DNA of 64,000 bases from an uncultured Erythrobacter sp. (GCA_947501005.1 CANMTU010000001.1:1264501-1328500); one strand, 5' to 3'. Counted from the first letter of the stretch, positions 29,045 to 38,922 are shown. Notes: generated from the sequence alone by a model not told the origin. Numbers and translations are program-made.

Positions 29045-29832
29045 ACAAGCTGGAAGAAATCTGCGCGGTAAAGCGTGACGAGGTCTCCGTGCGCAAGGCT
29101 CGCACCAGCCTCGCCGATCTGGACCGCGAGGCCCAATCGCAAACCCCGCCGCGCGGATTCGCCGCGGCGCTGGCCAGGGCGCAGGAAAACGGTTTCGGCC
29201 TGATTGCGGAGATCAAGAAGGCCTCACCCTCCAAGGGCCTGATCCGCGCCGATTTCCAGCCTGCGGAGCATGCGAAAGCCTATGCGGCCGGCGGGGCTGC
29301 CTGCCTCTCCGTCCTCACTGACGAACCGTTCTTCCAAGGGGCTGACGAATACCTCGTGGAAGCACGGGAGGCCTGTACCCTTCCCGTCCTGCGCAAGGAT
29401 TTCATGGTCGATCCGTGGCAGGTCCGCGAAGCGCGCGCCATCGGCGCCGATGCGATCCTCCTGATCGTGGCCGCGCTGGACGACGGGGCACTCGCCGAAC
29501 TCGAGGCGGCTGCGGTGGAACTGGGCATGGACGTGCTGGTCGAGGTGCACGATGCGCAGGAGCTGGAACGGGCGCTGCGACTTTCCTCTCGCCTGATCGG
29601 CATCAACAATCGCGACCTCAGGACCTTTCGCACCGACCTCGCGGTAACGGAAGACGTCGCCGCGCGTGCGCCCGCCGATGCGTTGCTGGTCGGGGAAAGT
29701 GGCATTTCCACCCATGCCGATTGCCAACGCCTTGCGCAGGCGGGCGTGCGGTCGTTCCTCGTCGGGGAAAGTCTCATGCGCTGCGACGACGTGGGCGCGG
29801 CGACGCGCCGATTGCTGACCGGGTCGGCATGA
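29041..29832 (+). CDS. trpC: Indole-3-glycerol phosphate synthase
   Basis: 263 residues, a TIM barrel. The catalytic Lys/Glu set is visible: [38 protein letters not shown] and [11 protein letters not shown]. It closes the indole ring from CdRP. Monofunctional, with no TrpF domain. Start ATG 29041 sits on the trpD overlap; a start 18 bases earlier in frame (ATG 29023) is possible but lies inside trpD. The stop overlaps moaC by ATGA. Confidence 0.96.
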   Translation: MNKLEEICAVKRDEVSVRKARTSLADLDREAQSQTPPRGFAAALARAQENGFGLIAEIKKASPSKGLIRADFQPAEHAKAYAAGGAACLSVLTDEPFFQGADEYLVEAREACTLPVLRKDFMVDPWQVREARAIGADAILLIVAALDDGALAELEAAAVELGMDVLVEVHDAQELERALRLSSRLIGINNRDLRTFRTDLAVTEDVAARAPADALLVGESGISTHADCQRLAQAGVRSFLVGESLMRCDDVGAATRRLLTGSA

Positions 29833-30308
29833 CCCGGCTGACGCATCTCGACGAAGCCGGCGCGGCGCACATGGTCGATGTCGGCGGCAAGGCGCCGACC
29901 GCGCGCGAGGCGGTCGCCACTGGGCGCATCCGCATGGCGCCGGACGCCTTGATCGCCCTGCGCGAAGGGTCCGGCCCCAAGGGCGATGCCCTGGCCACGG
30001 CGCGGATCGCCGGCATCATGGCAGCCAAACGCACCGGGGAGCTGATCCCGCTGTGCCACCCCCTTGCCCTCGATCGGGTCGCGGTCGACTTCACCTTTGA
30101 GGCCGAAAGTATTCGCGTAACCGCCATGGCAGCGCTGACGGGCAAGACCGGCGTGGAGATGGAGGCGCTGACCGCCGCGACCGTCGCCCTGCTGACCCTG
30201 TACGATATGGCCAAGGCGATCGACAAACGCATGATCCTCGAGGACGTCAGATTGTTGCACAAAAGAGGCGGCAAATCGGGGATTTGGTCGTTCGATAGTC
30301 CGGACTGA
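29829..30308 (+). CDS. moaC: Cyclic pyranopterin monophosphate synthase
   Basis: 159 residues. Conserved [32 protein letters not shown] and the catalytic Lys of DMAKAIDK are all present. It converts the MoaA product to cPMP in molybdenum-cofactor synthesis. It is coupled to trpC by ATGA, the classic alphaproteobacterial trpC-moaC junction. The moeA gene that usually follows before lexA is absent; only 119 bases separate moaC from lexA. The moaA partner is not in the window. Confidence 0.95.
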   Translation: MTRLTHLDEAGAAHMVDVGGKAPTAREAVATGRIRMAPDALIALREGSGPKGDALATARIAGIMAAKRTGELIPLCHPLALDRVAVDFTFEAESIRVTAMAALTGKTGVEMEALTAATVALLTLYDMAKAIDKRMILEDVRLLHKRGGKSGIWSFDSPD

Positions 30309-30351
30309 TTGCGGTCCCCAAATGCAGTCGGCCCCGTATCTTTACGGAATG

Positions 30352-30394
30352 TTGACTTTGCTTTGCAGGTTTCCTAATTGTTCCGTATTCGTTC
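30352..30394 (+). promoter_or_regulatory. lexA promoter with alphaproteobacterial SOS box
   Basis: TTGACT (30352-30357), a 17-base spacer and TAATTG (30375-30380) form the promoter. The SOS box GTTC-CGTATTC-GTTC (30380-30394) starts on the last base of the -10 and matches the alphaproteobacterial LexA consensus GTTC-N7-GTTC exactly. LexA would therefore repress its own gene. Confidence 0.8.
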
Positions 30395-30427
30395 CCTTGA
30401 AGGACGCAATCCGGTAAGGCCCGCATC

Positions 30428-31132
30428 ATGTTGACACCCAAGCAACACGAACTCATCCGTTTCATCCAGCAACGCCTCGAAGTCACGGGCATCTCGCCCT
30501 CGTTCGAGGAGATGAAGGACGCGCTCGATCTCAAGAGCAAGTCCGGGGTGCATCGGCTGATTTCCGCGTTGGAAGAACGGGGCTTCATTCGCCGCCTGCC
30601 CAACCGGGCGCGGGCGCTGGAAGTGGTCAAGCTGCCGGAAGATGCGGTGACCGGTGCGGGCGCCCGGGGCCAGAAAGCGGCCACGGCGGCGGCCAGTGAT
30701 CCGGTTGCGAGGCATGTCACCAAGGCGGTGTCGCGCGATCCGGCGAACGATGTGATCGACATTCCGCTCCATGGCCGGATCGCCGCCGGCGCCCCGATCG
30801 AGGCGATCGAGGGTCAGACGTCCCTTCCCGTTCCCGCCGCACTGCTTGGGCCGGGCGATCATTACGCGCTCGAGGTTTCCGGCGATTCCATGATCGAGGC
30901 CGGGATCTTCGATGGGGATTTTGCCCTCGTCAAACGGACCGATACGGCGCGCGACGGCGAAATCGTGGTCGCGCTGGTCGACGGCGAAGAAGCGACGCTG
31001 AAATATCTGCGCAAGGATAGCGGCATGGTCCGCCTGGATCCGGCCAATGGCAGCTACGAAGCGCAGGTCTACGCCCCCGGTCGGGTTCAGGTTCAGGGCA
31101 AGCTGGCGGGTTTGCTGCGGCGCTATCACTGA
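30428..31132 (+). CDS. lexA: SOS repressor LexA
   Basis: 234 residues. The N-terminal winged helix-turn-helix runs from [17 protein letters not shown] to [17 protein letters not shown]. The C-terminal self-cleaving peptidase has the cut site Ala120-Gly121 ([12 protein letters not shown]), nucleophile Ser154 in [10 protein letters not shown] and Lys192 in EEATLKYL. The linker of about 40 residues is longer than in E. coli, as usual for alphaproteobacteria. It represses DNA-damage genes until RecA filaments trigger cleavage. It has its own promoter and SOS box. Confidence 0.97.
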   Translation: MLTPKQHELIRFIQQRLEVTGISPSFEEMKDALDLKSKSGVHRLISALEERGFIRRLPNRARALEVVKLPEDAVTGAGARGQKAATAAASDPVARHVTKAVSRDPANDVIDIPLHGRIAAGAPIEAIEGQTSLPVPAALLGPGDHYALEVSGDSMIEAGIFDGDFALVKRTDTARDGEIVVALVDGEEATLKYLRKDSGMVRLDPANGSYEAQVYAPGRVQVQGKLAGLLRRYH

Positions 31133-31153
31133 CGGCGCTGCGGCTGGGCGCGC

Positions 31154-33337
31154 TCAATCGGTTCGCGTCGTGCGGCTCCATCCGTGGTCGTTCGTGCCGG
31201 AATGTACGGTGACCACCTTTCCTTTCGCGAAATAGATCGCGGTCCCCCCGTATCGGTCTAGGAAGCGCCCATCGACCTTCAACCACAGGGGGCGGCAACT
31301 GCGCGGCAACCACCTGTCCGCGACGACGAGATGGGCCTGCCGGCACGCGGCGGCCAGTTGCGGTTCGTCGATGCGCTGGCGATTGCGGGCGACGAGGATG
31401 TGCCAGGGCCGCCCGCCCCGCATGATCGATACGCTGCAGAACTCGGGGCTGCACCGGGCGCCCGGCAGATTGGCCAGCGGCTGCGGCACGATGTCGATCC
31501 CGGCCAGTTCGACGAGATTGTCGTGCGTGTAGCCGCCCGCCGTGCCGCGGAGGACGAAGAAGCGGCCATCGTTCGACGTCACGCCGACGTTCTTGCCGTC
31601 GCGCGTGATCAGCATGTCGGGCACCGGCGTCGCCATCACCGCCACGGCCCCGCCGATGACCGGAACGAAACCGAGCAATCGCGCCCGCCCGCTCCACAGC
31701 GCGAGCCATAACCCGCCCGCCACGAATGCCAGCACGGTCGCCATGCCGATCTGCGGCATCAGCTTCACCGCGCCGGGCTGCCCGGCCGTGAAATGGGCTA
31801 TTGCCAGCAGGAAATCGAGCGCCTTGCCGGCTGCCCACCAGACCGGCGCGCCGATCCCGAACAGGTCGAGCGCGAGGGCGAGAGCGATCAGCGGCATACA
31901 GATGAACGTCGTCAGCGGAATGGCTACGACATTCGCGAAGGCGCCGTAGAAGCCGCCCCGGTGGAAGTGGAACAGCACGATCGGCATCAGCGCCAGTTCG
32001 ATGACGAGGCCGGTTGCGAACAGCATCGCCGTCTGCCGCGCGAACCGATCGAGCAGCGTGCCGTCGCGGGGCGCGAGGAAAGTCCTCACCGGCCCGCTCG
32101 AATGCAGGGCGACGATCGCGATGACGGCGGAAAAGCTCATCTGAAAGCTCGGCCCGATGACCGCTTCGGGCCATACCGCCATGACCACGGCCGCGGCGAT
32201 GGCGATCATGCGCAGCGACAGGGGCTCTCGTCCCAGAGCCAGCGCGATCAGGACCAGGATAGCGCCGACGCAGCTGCGCACGGTCGGCACCTCCGCCCCC
32301 GTGAGCAGCGTATAGCTTACCCCCACCAGCGCGCCGAAGGCGGCCGCCAGCAGCGGCAGCCGGACGCGCAAGGCGAGCGCGGGCGACAGCGCGAGCAGCC
32401 TCAGCGCAAGGACATAGCCTGCCGCGATCACGGCGCTGACATGCAACCCGCTGATCGACAAGAGGTGCGTCAGCCCGGAATCGCGCATGGCGATCTCGTC
32501 CTCGACCGCGATGGCCCCGCGATCCCCGCTGGCGAAGGCGGCCGCGATCGTCCCGGCCGATCCGCCGAGCTGCGCGCGGATATGCGCCGCGATCCGTCGT
32601 TGATAGCCCGAGATGCGGCCCTGCGTCTCCGCCGCCTGGCCGAGCAAGGTGATCTCGCCGACCAGGCTTCCGGTGGCGGCGTACCCCTTGAACCACGCGG
32701 CGCGCGCGAAGTCGTAGGCGCCGGGCAACAGCGGCGGCGAAGGCGGCATCAGCCGTGCGCTGAGCCGGATGCGGGCGCCTTCGGCCAGGCCGTCGATCGC
32801 TTCGGCGCGCGGCACGTTGACCCGGACCTTGCGCGCCGCCCCCGTTTCAGGGTCGCGCACCGCGATCACCAGGCGGACGCGGTCCTTCGCCGGCTCCTCG
32901 ATCAGTTCGAGGATCGTGGCATCCATACGCAGGGACACCGCCCGCTCGATCGGCGGCGATCCGACGATCTGCGATCGAATCGAGATGACGAGGGTTCCGG
33001 CGGCGATCGTCAGGGTCAGAGATACGACCGCGAGGCGCAGCATCGTCCGCTCGGGCCGCCGACGCCAGCCGATATGCACCGTGGCCGCGAGAGCCAAGAG
33101 CCCGGCCAGCACCGCGGTCCATTGCAGGCGCAGCGGCAGCGCGAACCACAGTCCGATCCCCCCGGCGAAGGCGACGGTCAGCCACGGCCCCCGGTCGAAG
33201 CCGGATCCGGCCAGAAACCGCTCCATTCCATCGGCAAATGTGGACATCGCGCCGCGCATGCGCCAAATGCGCCGCACCGCGGCATTTCCGCCCGGTTCCG
33301 GGGCAAAGGGCACGCCGGGCGTTGCCTGAGTGGCCAT
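31154..33337 (-). CDS. ComEC/Rec2-type DNA uptake channel
   Basis: About 727 residues, a large polytopic membrane protein. A first group of helices is followed by an OB-like DUF4131 region (MDATILELIEEPAKDRVRLVIAV). Next comes the Competence domain with its signature MRDSGLTHLLSISGLHVSA and many further helices. The C-terminal part has a degraded beta-lactamase-like fold without clear HxHxDH zinc ligands. ComEC passes single-stranded DNA across the inner membrane in natural transformation. The start is uncertain: ATG 33337 or 33346 leaves under 30 bases to the divergent gltX, while ATG 33247 leaves about 120 bases and would suit a promoter better. It converges on lexA with 21 bases between stops. 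Confidence 0.85.
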   Translation of the reverse strand: MATQATPGVPFAPEPGGNAAVRRIWRMRGAMSTFADGMERFLAGSGFDRGPWLTVAFAGGIGLWFALPLRLQWTAVLAGLLALAATVHIGWRRRPERTMLRLAVVSLTLTIAAGTLVISIRSQIVGSPPIERAVSLRMDATILELIEEPAKDRVRLVIAVRDPETGAARKVRVNVPRAEAIDGLAEGARIRLSARLMPPSPPLLPGAYDFARAAWFKGYAATGSLVGEITLLGQAAETQGRISGYQRRIAAHIRAQLGGSAGTIAAAFASGDRGAIAVEDEIAMRDSGLTHLLSISGLHVSAVIAAGYVLALRLLALSPALALRVRLPLLAAAFGALVGVSYTLLTGAEVPTVRSCVGAILVLIALALGREPLSLRMIAIAAAVVMAVWPEAVIGPSFQMSFSAVIAIVALHSSGPVRTFLAPRDGTLLDRFARQTAMLFATGLVIELALMPIVLFHFHRGGFYGAFANVVAIPLTTFICMPLIALALALDLFGIGAPVWWAAGKALDFLLAIAHFTAGQPGAVKLMPQIGMATVLAFVAGGLWLALWSGRARLLGFVPVIGGAVAVMATPVPDMLITRDGKNVGVTSNDGRFFVLRGTAGGYTHDNLVELAGIDIVPQPLANLPGARCSPEFCSVSIMRGGRPWHILVARNRQRIDEPQLAAACRQAHLVVADRWLPRSCRPLWLKVDGRFLDRYGGTAIYFAKGKVVTVHSGTNDHGWSRTTRTD

Positions 33338-33365
33338 GATGGACATCGAGAGGACGATACGGCGA

Positions 33366-34829
33366 ATGGTTGGCGAAAGTGTGAATCGCGGCGCAACGAG
33401 CGACACGCAGGTGGTCACACGCTTCGCTCCCTCGCCCACCGGGTTTCTGCATATCGGCGGCGCGCGCACGGCGTTGTTCAACTGGCTGTTCGCCCGCCAT
33501 CACGGCGGCCGGACGCTGCTGCGGATCGAGGATACCGACAAGAAGCGTTCCACCCAGGATGCGATCGACAAGATCATCCAGGGGCTCGACTGGCTGGGCC
33601 TCGACTATGATGCGCCGCCGGTCTTCCAGTCCGACCGGGCGGAGCGTCATGCGGAGATCGCGCACGCGCTGCTGGATGCGGGCCATGCCTACAAATGCTT
33701 CGCCACTCCCGAGGAGCTGGAAGACATGCGCGCCGCCCAGCGCGCGGCGAAGCAGCCCCTGCGCTACGATCGGCGTTGGCGCGACCGCGATCCTTCCGAG
33801 GCGGGCGAGGATACGCCCTTCACCATCCGCCTGAAAGTGCCGACCGACGGCGAGACCACGATCGAGGATGCGGTGCAGGGCCGCGTCACGGTGGCGAATG
33901 CTGAGATCGACGATTACGTCCTGCTCCGCGCCGACGGCACGCCGACCTACATGCTCGCCGTGGTGGTCGACGATCACGACATGGGCGTCACCCACATCAT
34001 CCGCGGGGACGATCACCTCAACAATGCCTTCCGGCAATTGCCCATCATCCGCGCGATGGACCGGATCGAGGGTGGATGGCCCGATCCCGTCTATGCCCAT
34101 GTCCCCCTCATTCACGGGGCGGACGGGGCGAAGATGTCGAAGCGGCACGGCGCCGTCGGGGTGGAGGCCTATCGCGACGAGGAAGGCATCCTGCCCGAGG
34201 CGCTGTTCAACTATTTGCTGCGCCTCGGTTGGGGCCATGGCGACCGCGAGGAGATCACTCGCGACGAGGCAATCCAGCTGTTCGATCTGGACCATGTCGG
34301 CCGCTCTCCCTCGCGCTTCGACCTGAAGAAATTGCTCAACCTCAATGCGCATTACATTCGCGAGGCGGACGACCGCCGGCTTGCCGATATCGTCGCCGCG
34401 CAGATCGAAGGCGAACCGGATCGCGCGCTGCTGGCATCGGCCATGCCGGTGCTCAAACCGCGCGCGAAGACCGTGGGCGAGCTTGCCGAAGGCGCCGCGT
34501 TCCTGTTCGCCGCCCGCCCGCTGGTCATGACCGAGAAGGCCGAGGCCCTGCTCGACGATACCGCGCGCCAGCGGCTCGCGGGGCTCGCGGAAATGCTGCA
34601 CTTGCAAAATGACTGGACAAGCGAGGCGCTGGAAGTCACTACGAAGGCATATGCCGAAGCGCTCGAAATTGGGCTCGGCAAGCTCGCGCAGCCCATGCGC
34701 GCAGCCTTGACCGGGACTACGACCTCACCCGGCATTTTCGATGTTCTGGTTCTATTGGGCAAGGATGAGTCGCTCGCGCGGATCGACGCGCAGGCCGCCG
34801 CTTCCACTCAGTCGGATCAAACGAATTAA
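33366..34829 (+). CDS. gltX: Glutamyl-tRNA synthetase
   Basis: 487 residues, class I synthetase. The HIGH-type motif is in [18 protein letters not shown] and the KMSKS-type motif is [10 protein letters not shown]. The catalytic domain is followed by the all-helical anticodon-binding domain. It charges tRNA-Glu and, in many alphaproteobacteria, tRNA-Gln too. ATG 33366 gives an 18-residue extension before [13 protein letters not shown]; a longer frame from ATG 33330 exists but would overlap comEC. A GAGAGGA ribosome site about 11 bases upstream is poorly spaced, so the exact start is open. Confidence 0.95.
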   Translation: MVGESVNRGATSDTQVVTRFAPSPTGFLHIGGARTALFNWLFARHHGGRTLLRIEDTDKKRSTQDAIDKIIQGLDWLGLDYDAPPVFQSDRAERHAEIAHALLDAGHAYKCFATPEELEDMRAAQRAAKQPLRYDRRWRDRDPSEAGEDTPFTIRLKVPTDGETTIEDAVQGRVTVANAEIDDYVLLRADGTPTYMLAVVVDDHDMGVTHIIRGDDHLNNAFRQLPIIRAMDRIEGGWPDPVYAHVPLIHGADGAKMSKRHGAVGVEAYRDEEGILPEALFNYLLRLGWGHGDREEITRDEAIQLFDLDHVGRSPSRFDLKKLLNLNAHYIREADDRRLADIVAAQIEGEPDRALLASAMPVLKPRAKTVGELAEGAAFLFAARPLVMTEKAEALLDDTARQRLAGLAEMLHLQNDWTSEALEVTTKAYAEALEIGLGKLAQPMRAALTGTTTSPGIFDVLVLLGKDESLARIDAQAAASTQSDQTN

Positions 34830-34839
34830 GGAGACCCCC

Positions 34840-36126
34840 GTGGCGAACAAGCAGGCAAACCTCGATCTCGGCGAGACCGAACAGACATTCCCCATCCTCG
34901 AAGGCAGTTGCGGTCCCGACGTGGTCGATATCCGCAAGCTTTACGGGGCAACCGGCAAGTTCACCTACGATCCCGGCTACAAGTCCACGGCCAGCTGTGA
35001 AAGCGCGCTGACCTTCATCGATGGCGAGGAAGGCGTACTGCTGCACCGCGGCTATCCGATCGGGCAGCTCGCCGAAAGCTCGAGCTTCATGGAAGTCGCC
35101 TACCTGCTGCTGAACGGCGAACTGCCGAGCGCGGACGAGCTCGACGATTTCGACAACACGATTACCCGCCACACCATGGTGCACGATCAGCTGCGCCAGT
35201 TCTACCAGGGGTTCCGGCGCGACGCCCACCCGATGGCGATCATGTGCGGCGTCGTCGGTGCGCTGTCGGCGTTCTATCACGACAGCACCGACATTTCCGA
35301 TCCCGAGCATCGCAAGATCTCGAGCCACCGGCTGATCGCCAAGATGCCGACCATCGCGGCAATGGCGTACAAATATTCGATCGGCCAGCCCTTCCTGCCG
35401 CCGCAGAACTCGCTCAGCTATACCGGCAATTTCCTGCGCATGACCTTCGGCGTCCCGGCCGAGGAATACGAGGTCATCCCGGCGGTCGAGAAGGCGATGG
35501 ACCGGATCTTCATCCTCCACGCCGATCACGAGCAGAACGCCTCGACCTCGACCGTGCGGCTTGCCGGCTCGTCCGGCGCCAATCCCTTCGCCTGCATGGC
35601 GGCGGGTATCGCCTGCCTGTGGGGTCCCGCGCATGGCGGCGCCAACGAAGCCGCGCTCAACATGCTGCAGGAAATCGGCACGCCCGATCGCATCCAGCAT
35701 TACATCGAGCGGGCGAAGGACAAGAACGATCCGTTCCGCCTGATGGGCTTCGGCCACCGGGTGTACAAGAACTACGATCCGCGCGCCACGGTGATGCAGA
35801 AGACCGTGCGCGAGGTGTTCGAGGCGCTGAACGTGAAGGACCCGGTTTTCGAAACCGCCCTGCAGCTCGAGGAAATCGCGCTGAACGACGATTATTTTGC
35901 CGAGAAGAAGCTGTTCCCGAACGTCGACTTCTATTCGGGCATCATTCTTTCCGCGATCGGCTTCCCGACCACCATGTTCACGGCGTTGTTCGCGCTGGCG
36001 CGCACGGTGGGCTGGGTCGCGCAGTGGAACGAGATGATCTCCGATCCCGCACAGGTCATCGGTCGCCCCCGGCAGCTCTATACAGGCCCGACGCAGCGGG
36101 ACTACGTCCCGATCGAGCAGCGTTAA
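34840..36126 (+). CDS. gltA: Citrate synthase
   Basis: 428 residues, the hexameric type II enzyme that starts the citric acid cycle. Active-site blocks: [26 protein letters not shown] (catalytic His) and [15 protein letters not shown] (second His), with the Asp in [11 protein letters not shown]. The N-terminal beta domain typical of type II is present. The start is GTG 34840, six bases after AAGGAG. An ATG 33 codons upstream lies inside gltX. It is ten bases after gltX, so the two are cotranscribed, and a strong terminator follows. Confidence 0.97.
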   Translation: MANKQANLDLGETEQTFPILEGSCGPDVVDIRKLYGATGKFTYDPGYKSTASCESALTFIDGEEGVLLHRGYPIGQLAESSSFMEVAYLLLNGELPSADELDDFDNTITRHTMVHDQLRQFYQGFRRDAHPMAIMCGVVGALSAFYHDSTDISDPEHRKISSHRLIAKMPTIAAMAYKYSIGQPFLPPQNSLSYTGNFLRMTFGVPAEEYEVIPAVEKAMDRIFILHADHEQNASTSTVRLAGSSGANPFACMAAGIACLWGPAHGGANEAALNMLQEIGTPDRIQHYIERAKDKNDPFRLMGFGHRVYKNYDPRATVMQKTVREVFEALNVKDPVFETALQLEEIALNDDYFAEKKLFPNVDFYSGIILSAIGFPTTMFTALFALARTVGWVAQWNEMISDPAQVIGRPRQLYTGPTQRDYVPIEQR

Positions 36127-36146
36127 GCCTCCAAATCCGCAATTCG

Positions 36147-36175
36147 AAAAGGGGGCGTCGCGGCGCCCCCTTTTT
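36147..36175. terminator. Strong two-way intrinsic terminator
   Basis: AAAAGGGGGCG, a 6-base loop, CGCCCCCTTTTT. The GC arm has seven pairs (36151-36157 with 36164-36170), flanked by an A run on the left and a T run on the right. It ends gltA on the plus strand and, by symmetry, the kinase gene on the minus strand. Confidence 0.9.
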
Positions 36176-36186
36176 GCATCCGCCGC

Positions 36187-37539
36187 TTATCTTCCGGCGG
36201 GAACTGACAGCGTGAACCGCGCCCCCTGCCCCGGCGCGCTTTCCACCGTGAGCTCGCCCTTCATGGCATGGGCAATCTTGCGCGAGATATAGAGGCCGAG
36301 GCCCGAGCCACTGTCCCCGCTGCGACCAAGCCGTTCGAATTTCTCGAACACCTTGCGCTGCTGATCCTCGTCGAGCCCGTGACCCTGATCGGCAATCGTC
36401 ACCATTGCCCGGTCGCCCTCGCTGTCGAGCCGTACCCAGACCTGGCTGTCCTCCGGTGAGTAGCGGATCGCATTGCCGATGAGGTTCAGCAGGATCTGCA
36501 GAACGCGGCGAAACTCCGCGACTGCCGGCTGGTGCTCGCTTTCCTGCGGGGGGACGAGCGTGATGCGTTTCTCGCGCGCCCGCACGCCGAGGATGCCGCA
36601 GGCCCGGCGAGCGATCTCGGCCAGATCGATCCGGTCCGGCGCGGTCGTGAAGGTCTCGGCCTCGACCACCTCCAGATCGGACAAATCGTCCATCAGGCTG
36701 AGAAGATGCTGCCCGGCCTCGGCAATGTCGTCGGCATAGGTGCGATACTCGTCCCTCAACGGCCCGGCGAGCTTGGTGCGGATGGTTTCGGCATTGGCGA
36801 TGATCCGGTCGACCGGTTGGCGCAGAACCGGCGTGAGATCGCGCCCGAGCGATGGGGCGTAGCTATCCTCTGCCGTATCGTCCTCCTCGGTCAGCGGCGT
36901 ATCCGAGGTCAGATAGAGGACCAGGCCGACAGGTTCGGCCGGATCCGGACCGATGGGGTCGATATGGACGGTCCAGTCACGCGAAGACCCGGCGAGGCGA
37001 CAGCGCGCCCCTTCGAAGGAATTCCATGCTCTGGTCGCGACGGCGGCGCCCTGCACATCCACGATCTCGGTCCAGCGCCGGCCGATCGCGGCGGCCGCCT
37101 TTTCCCCGAACGCGGTCAGGTCCGGCGCCTCGATCTCGAATGACAGGATGCGCTGCTGATCGTCGAGCCGCATTCCGCATTCCGCGAAAGTCCGCGCGAT
37201 GTCGCGCTGCAGGGCGGCGTGCTCGGTTTCGTCGCGCGGCGCCGGATCCGATTTCCAGTCGGTGAGGCGAATTAGCGTGCCCTGCCCTTCGGCCGGCGGC
37301 GTAACCCGTGCGGAGGCCGAAATCTGGTTCCTGCCGTCGAAGCTGCTGATAGTTTCCGACTGCGCCATACCGGTTTCGCGTGCGCGGGTGAGCAAGGCGA
37401 GCAGACGCGGGATGGCGACGATGCCGCCCCGCCGCCCGCCGCAAGCTTGCTGCAACGCCAGCAACGGCGCGTCCGCCCGTATTAGCCGGTCATGCGCATC
37501 GCATTCGCCGGTAACGGGTTCGTCGTTGTCGTTCGCCAT
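36187..37539 (-). CDS. Histidine-kinase homologue lacking the phosphoacceptor histidine
   Basis: 450 residues from ATG 37539 (GTG just before is also possible); no membrane helix, so cytoplasmic. There are two PAS-like regions (about 15-95 and 115-215). A dimerisation helix follows in which the HELRTP core reads PVLRQPVDRIIANAE, so Pro237 takes the place of the phosphorylated His. The ATPase domain looks intact: N-box NLIGNAIRYSP, G1 ADQGHGLDED, F-box FEKFERLG, G2 GSGLGLYISRKI. It therefore should bind ATP but cannot phosphorylate itself in the usual way. DivL of Caulobacter, with Tyr in place of His, is a known precedent for a signalling pseudokinase. No response regulator gene is adjacent. 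Confidence 0.8.
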   Translation of the reverse strand: MANDNDEPVTGECDAHDRLIRADAPLLALQQACGGRRGGIVAIPRLLALLTRARETGMAQSETISSFDGRNQISASARVTPPAEGQGTLIRLTDWKSDPAPRDETEHAALQRDIARTFAECGMRLDDQQRILSFEIEAPDLTAFGEKAAAAIGRRWTEIVDVQGAAVATRAWNSFEGARCRLAGSSRDWTVHIDPIGPDPAEPVGLVLYLTSDTPLTEEDDTAEDSYAPSLGRDLTPVLRQPVDRIIANAETIRTKLAGPLRDEYRTYADDIAEAGQHLLSLMDDLSDLEVVEAETFTTAPDRIDLAEIARRACGILGVRAREKRITLVPPQESEHQPAVAEFRRVLQILLNLIGNAIRYSPEDSQVWVRLDSEGDRAMVTIADQGHGLDEDQQRKVFEKFERLGRSGDSGSGLGLYISRKIAHAMKGELTVESAPGQGARFTLSVPAGR

Positions 37540-37646
37540 CACGTACCGACCGATGCGCCGTAGATAGATGCAGCACCGGACAACACCGCCCCCACCCTTC
37601 GATTTGTCTGCCGCGCGACCATGCGCCGAGAGTTAGCAGCCTTGCA

Positions 37647-38807
37647 TCATTCCGCCACATTTTCCTCGCGCCGGTCCACAACAAGCCATACGAGCAGCAG
37701 AAGGGCAAGCACGGCGGCAACCTCGAAAGCGGTACCGAACATCGCCGCGCCGGCCAGCAGCACGGCGAGAAGGGACCGGTCCTCGGCGGCTATCCGCAAG
37801 CCCATAGGCCCGCCCGTTCGTGCCAGATGTACCATACCAATCAGCACGGCGGGGACGAACCCACCGAGCCAGCTCGCACCCTGCGGCGCAGAAAGGACCA
37901 GAATCACGGCAATCGTCAGATCCGTCAGGTGATCGAGCGACAGGTAGCGTTGCTTTCGCATTCCGGGCCGCGCAACCCGGTGGATTACCCGCCCGATCCG
38001 GGAAGACACGAAAGCCAGCCCGACCAGCAGGAGGGCCGGAAACGGCAATGCCAAAGCGGCCAATCCGAGAGCGCACAGCAACAGGGCCGTCGCGGTTAGG
38101 GTGGGTGCATTGCGATAGGGCGAATTCGCAATGTCGCTCGCCAGTCGAAGACCGGCCTTTTCCGCAATCGCCAGGCCGGGGGCGCGAAAATCGACCGGCT
38201 TCGCATGGGCGGCGATCCACAGCCTCTCTCGGGCCGTCAGTGCTTCCGCATCGGGCCGAAGCGACCATCGGCCATCTTGCAACAGGTCAGGGTCGAGAGA
38301 AACGATATCGACGCCAGCTTGCAGGGCGAGCCGCAGCCATGTCGCGACCGGGTCGATATCATCGGGCAGATCGGCCAGGCCCTCCGCGACCGCGCCGGGG
38401 GACAGCATCACCCCCGCCCAGGCGCGCGATGCGTCGATCCGTTCGTAACCGAGCGGGACGGCATTCTCTGCCGAAAAAGCGAGGACGCCGACGGATTTCA
38501 AGCCTTCAACCGCGCCTGCATCGGGAAGCACTGCGTTGGCGAAGATCAGCACGGTTTCGGCGGCGGCACTTTCGCTGCACATCGCGGAAACTGTCCGCAC
38601 TTGAGCGAACGGGATTTCCGCATCGTCTGCCTGCCGCTTCAGTTCGTGCAGCTGATCCGTATCCTCGCGCGCGAAACAGAGGATCCTCTCACAGCCAGCG
38701 GAAAGTGCCATCTGCAATTGTTGAGCCGCGATGGAACGGCCGCCGAACCCCTTGTCCTCGGCTGCTTCCCAGCCTTGGCGGTCGAGGGAAATCAGGGCCA
38801 GTCGCAT
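37647..38807 (-). CDS. Unassigned two-part membrane protein
   Basis: 386 residues. Residues 1-200 are soluble and look like a worn nucleotidyltransferase: KGFGGRSIAAQQLQMAL where GG+P-type enzymes bind NTP, then SAGCERILCFA and ANAVLPDAGAVEGL. Residues 230-380 hold about five membrane helices with a polar segment GRVIHRVARPGMRKQRYLSLDHLTDLT. The spaced Asp pair (DHLTD) recalls the end of the CDP-alcohol phosphotransferase motif, but its first half (DGxxAR) is not seen. Known fusions of those two domains make inositol-phosphate diesters, so a distant link is possible but unproven. It is divergent from the TipN-like gene and 107 bases upstream of the pseudokinase gene. Confidence 0.5.
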   Translation of the reverse strand: MRLALISLDRQGWEAAEDKGFGGRSIAAQQLQMALSAGCERILCFAREDTDQLHELKRQADDAEIPFAQVRTVSAMCSESAAAETVLIFANAVLPDAGAVEGLKSVGVLAFSAENAVPLGYERIDASRAWAGVMLSPGAVAEGLADLPDDIDPVATWLRLALQAGVDIVSLDPDLLQDGRWSLRPDAEALTARERLWIAAHAKPVDFRAPGLAIAEKAGLRLASDIANSPYRNAPTLTATALLLCALGLAALALPFPALLLVGLAFVSSRIGRVIHRVARPGMRKQRYLSLDHLTDLTIAVILVLSAPQGASWLGGFVPAVLIGMVHLARTGGPMGLRIAAEDRSLLAVLLAGAAMFGTAFEVAAVLALLLLVWLVVDRREENVAE

Positions 38808-38858
38808 GTCGGATCTTGTCGAGAGTCGGGCATGGGTGCGAACAGGCTTGGTTCCGTT

Positions 38859-38892
38859 GGAGGGTCGTGCCCTCCCGTTAATATGTCTTTTA
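38859..38892 (+). promoter_or_regulatory. Inverted repeat and CtrA-like box before the TipN-like gene
   Basis: GGAGGG-TCGTG-CCCTCC (38859-38875) is a perfect 6-base inverted repeat. Three bases later lies TTAA-N7-TTTA (38878-38892), one base from the CtrA consensus TTAA-N7-TTAA. The ATG at 38923 is 30 bases further on. Both are candidates only. Confidence 0.3.
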
Positions 38893-38922
38893 GGCTTTGT
38901 CGAAACCCGCTAGTTCCCGTTC

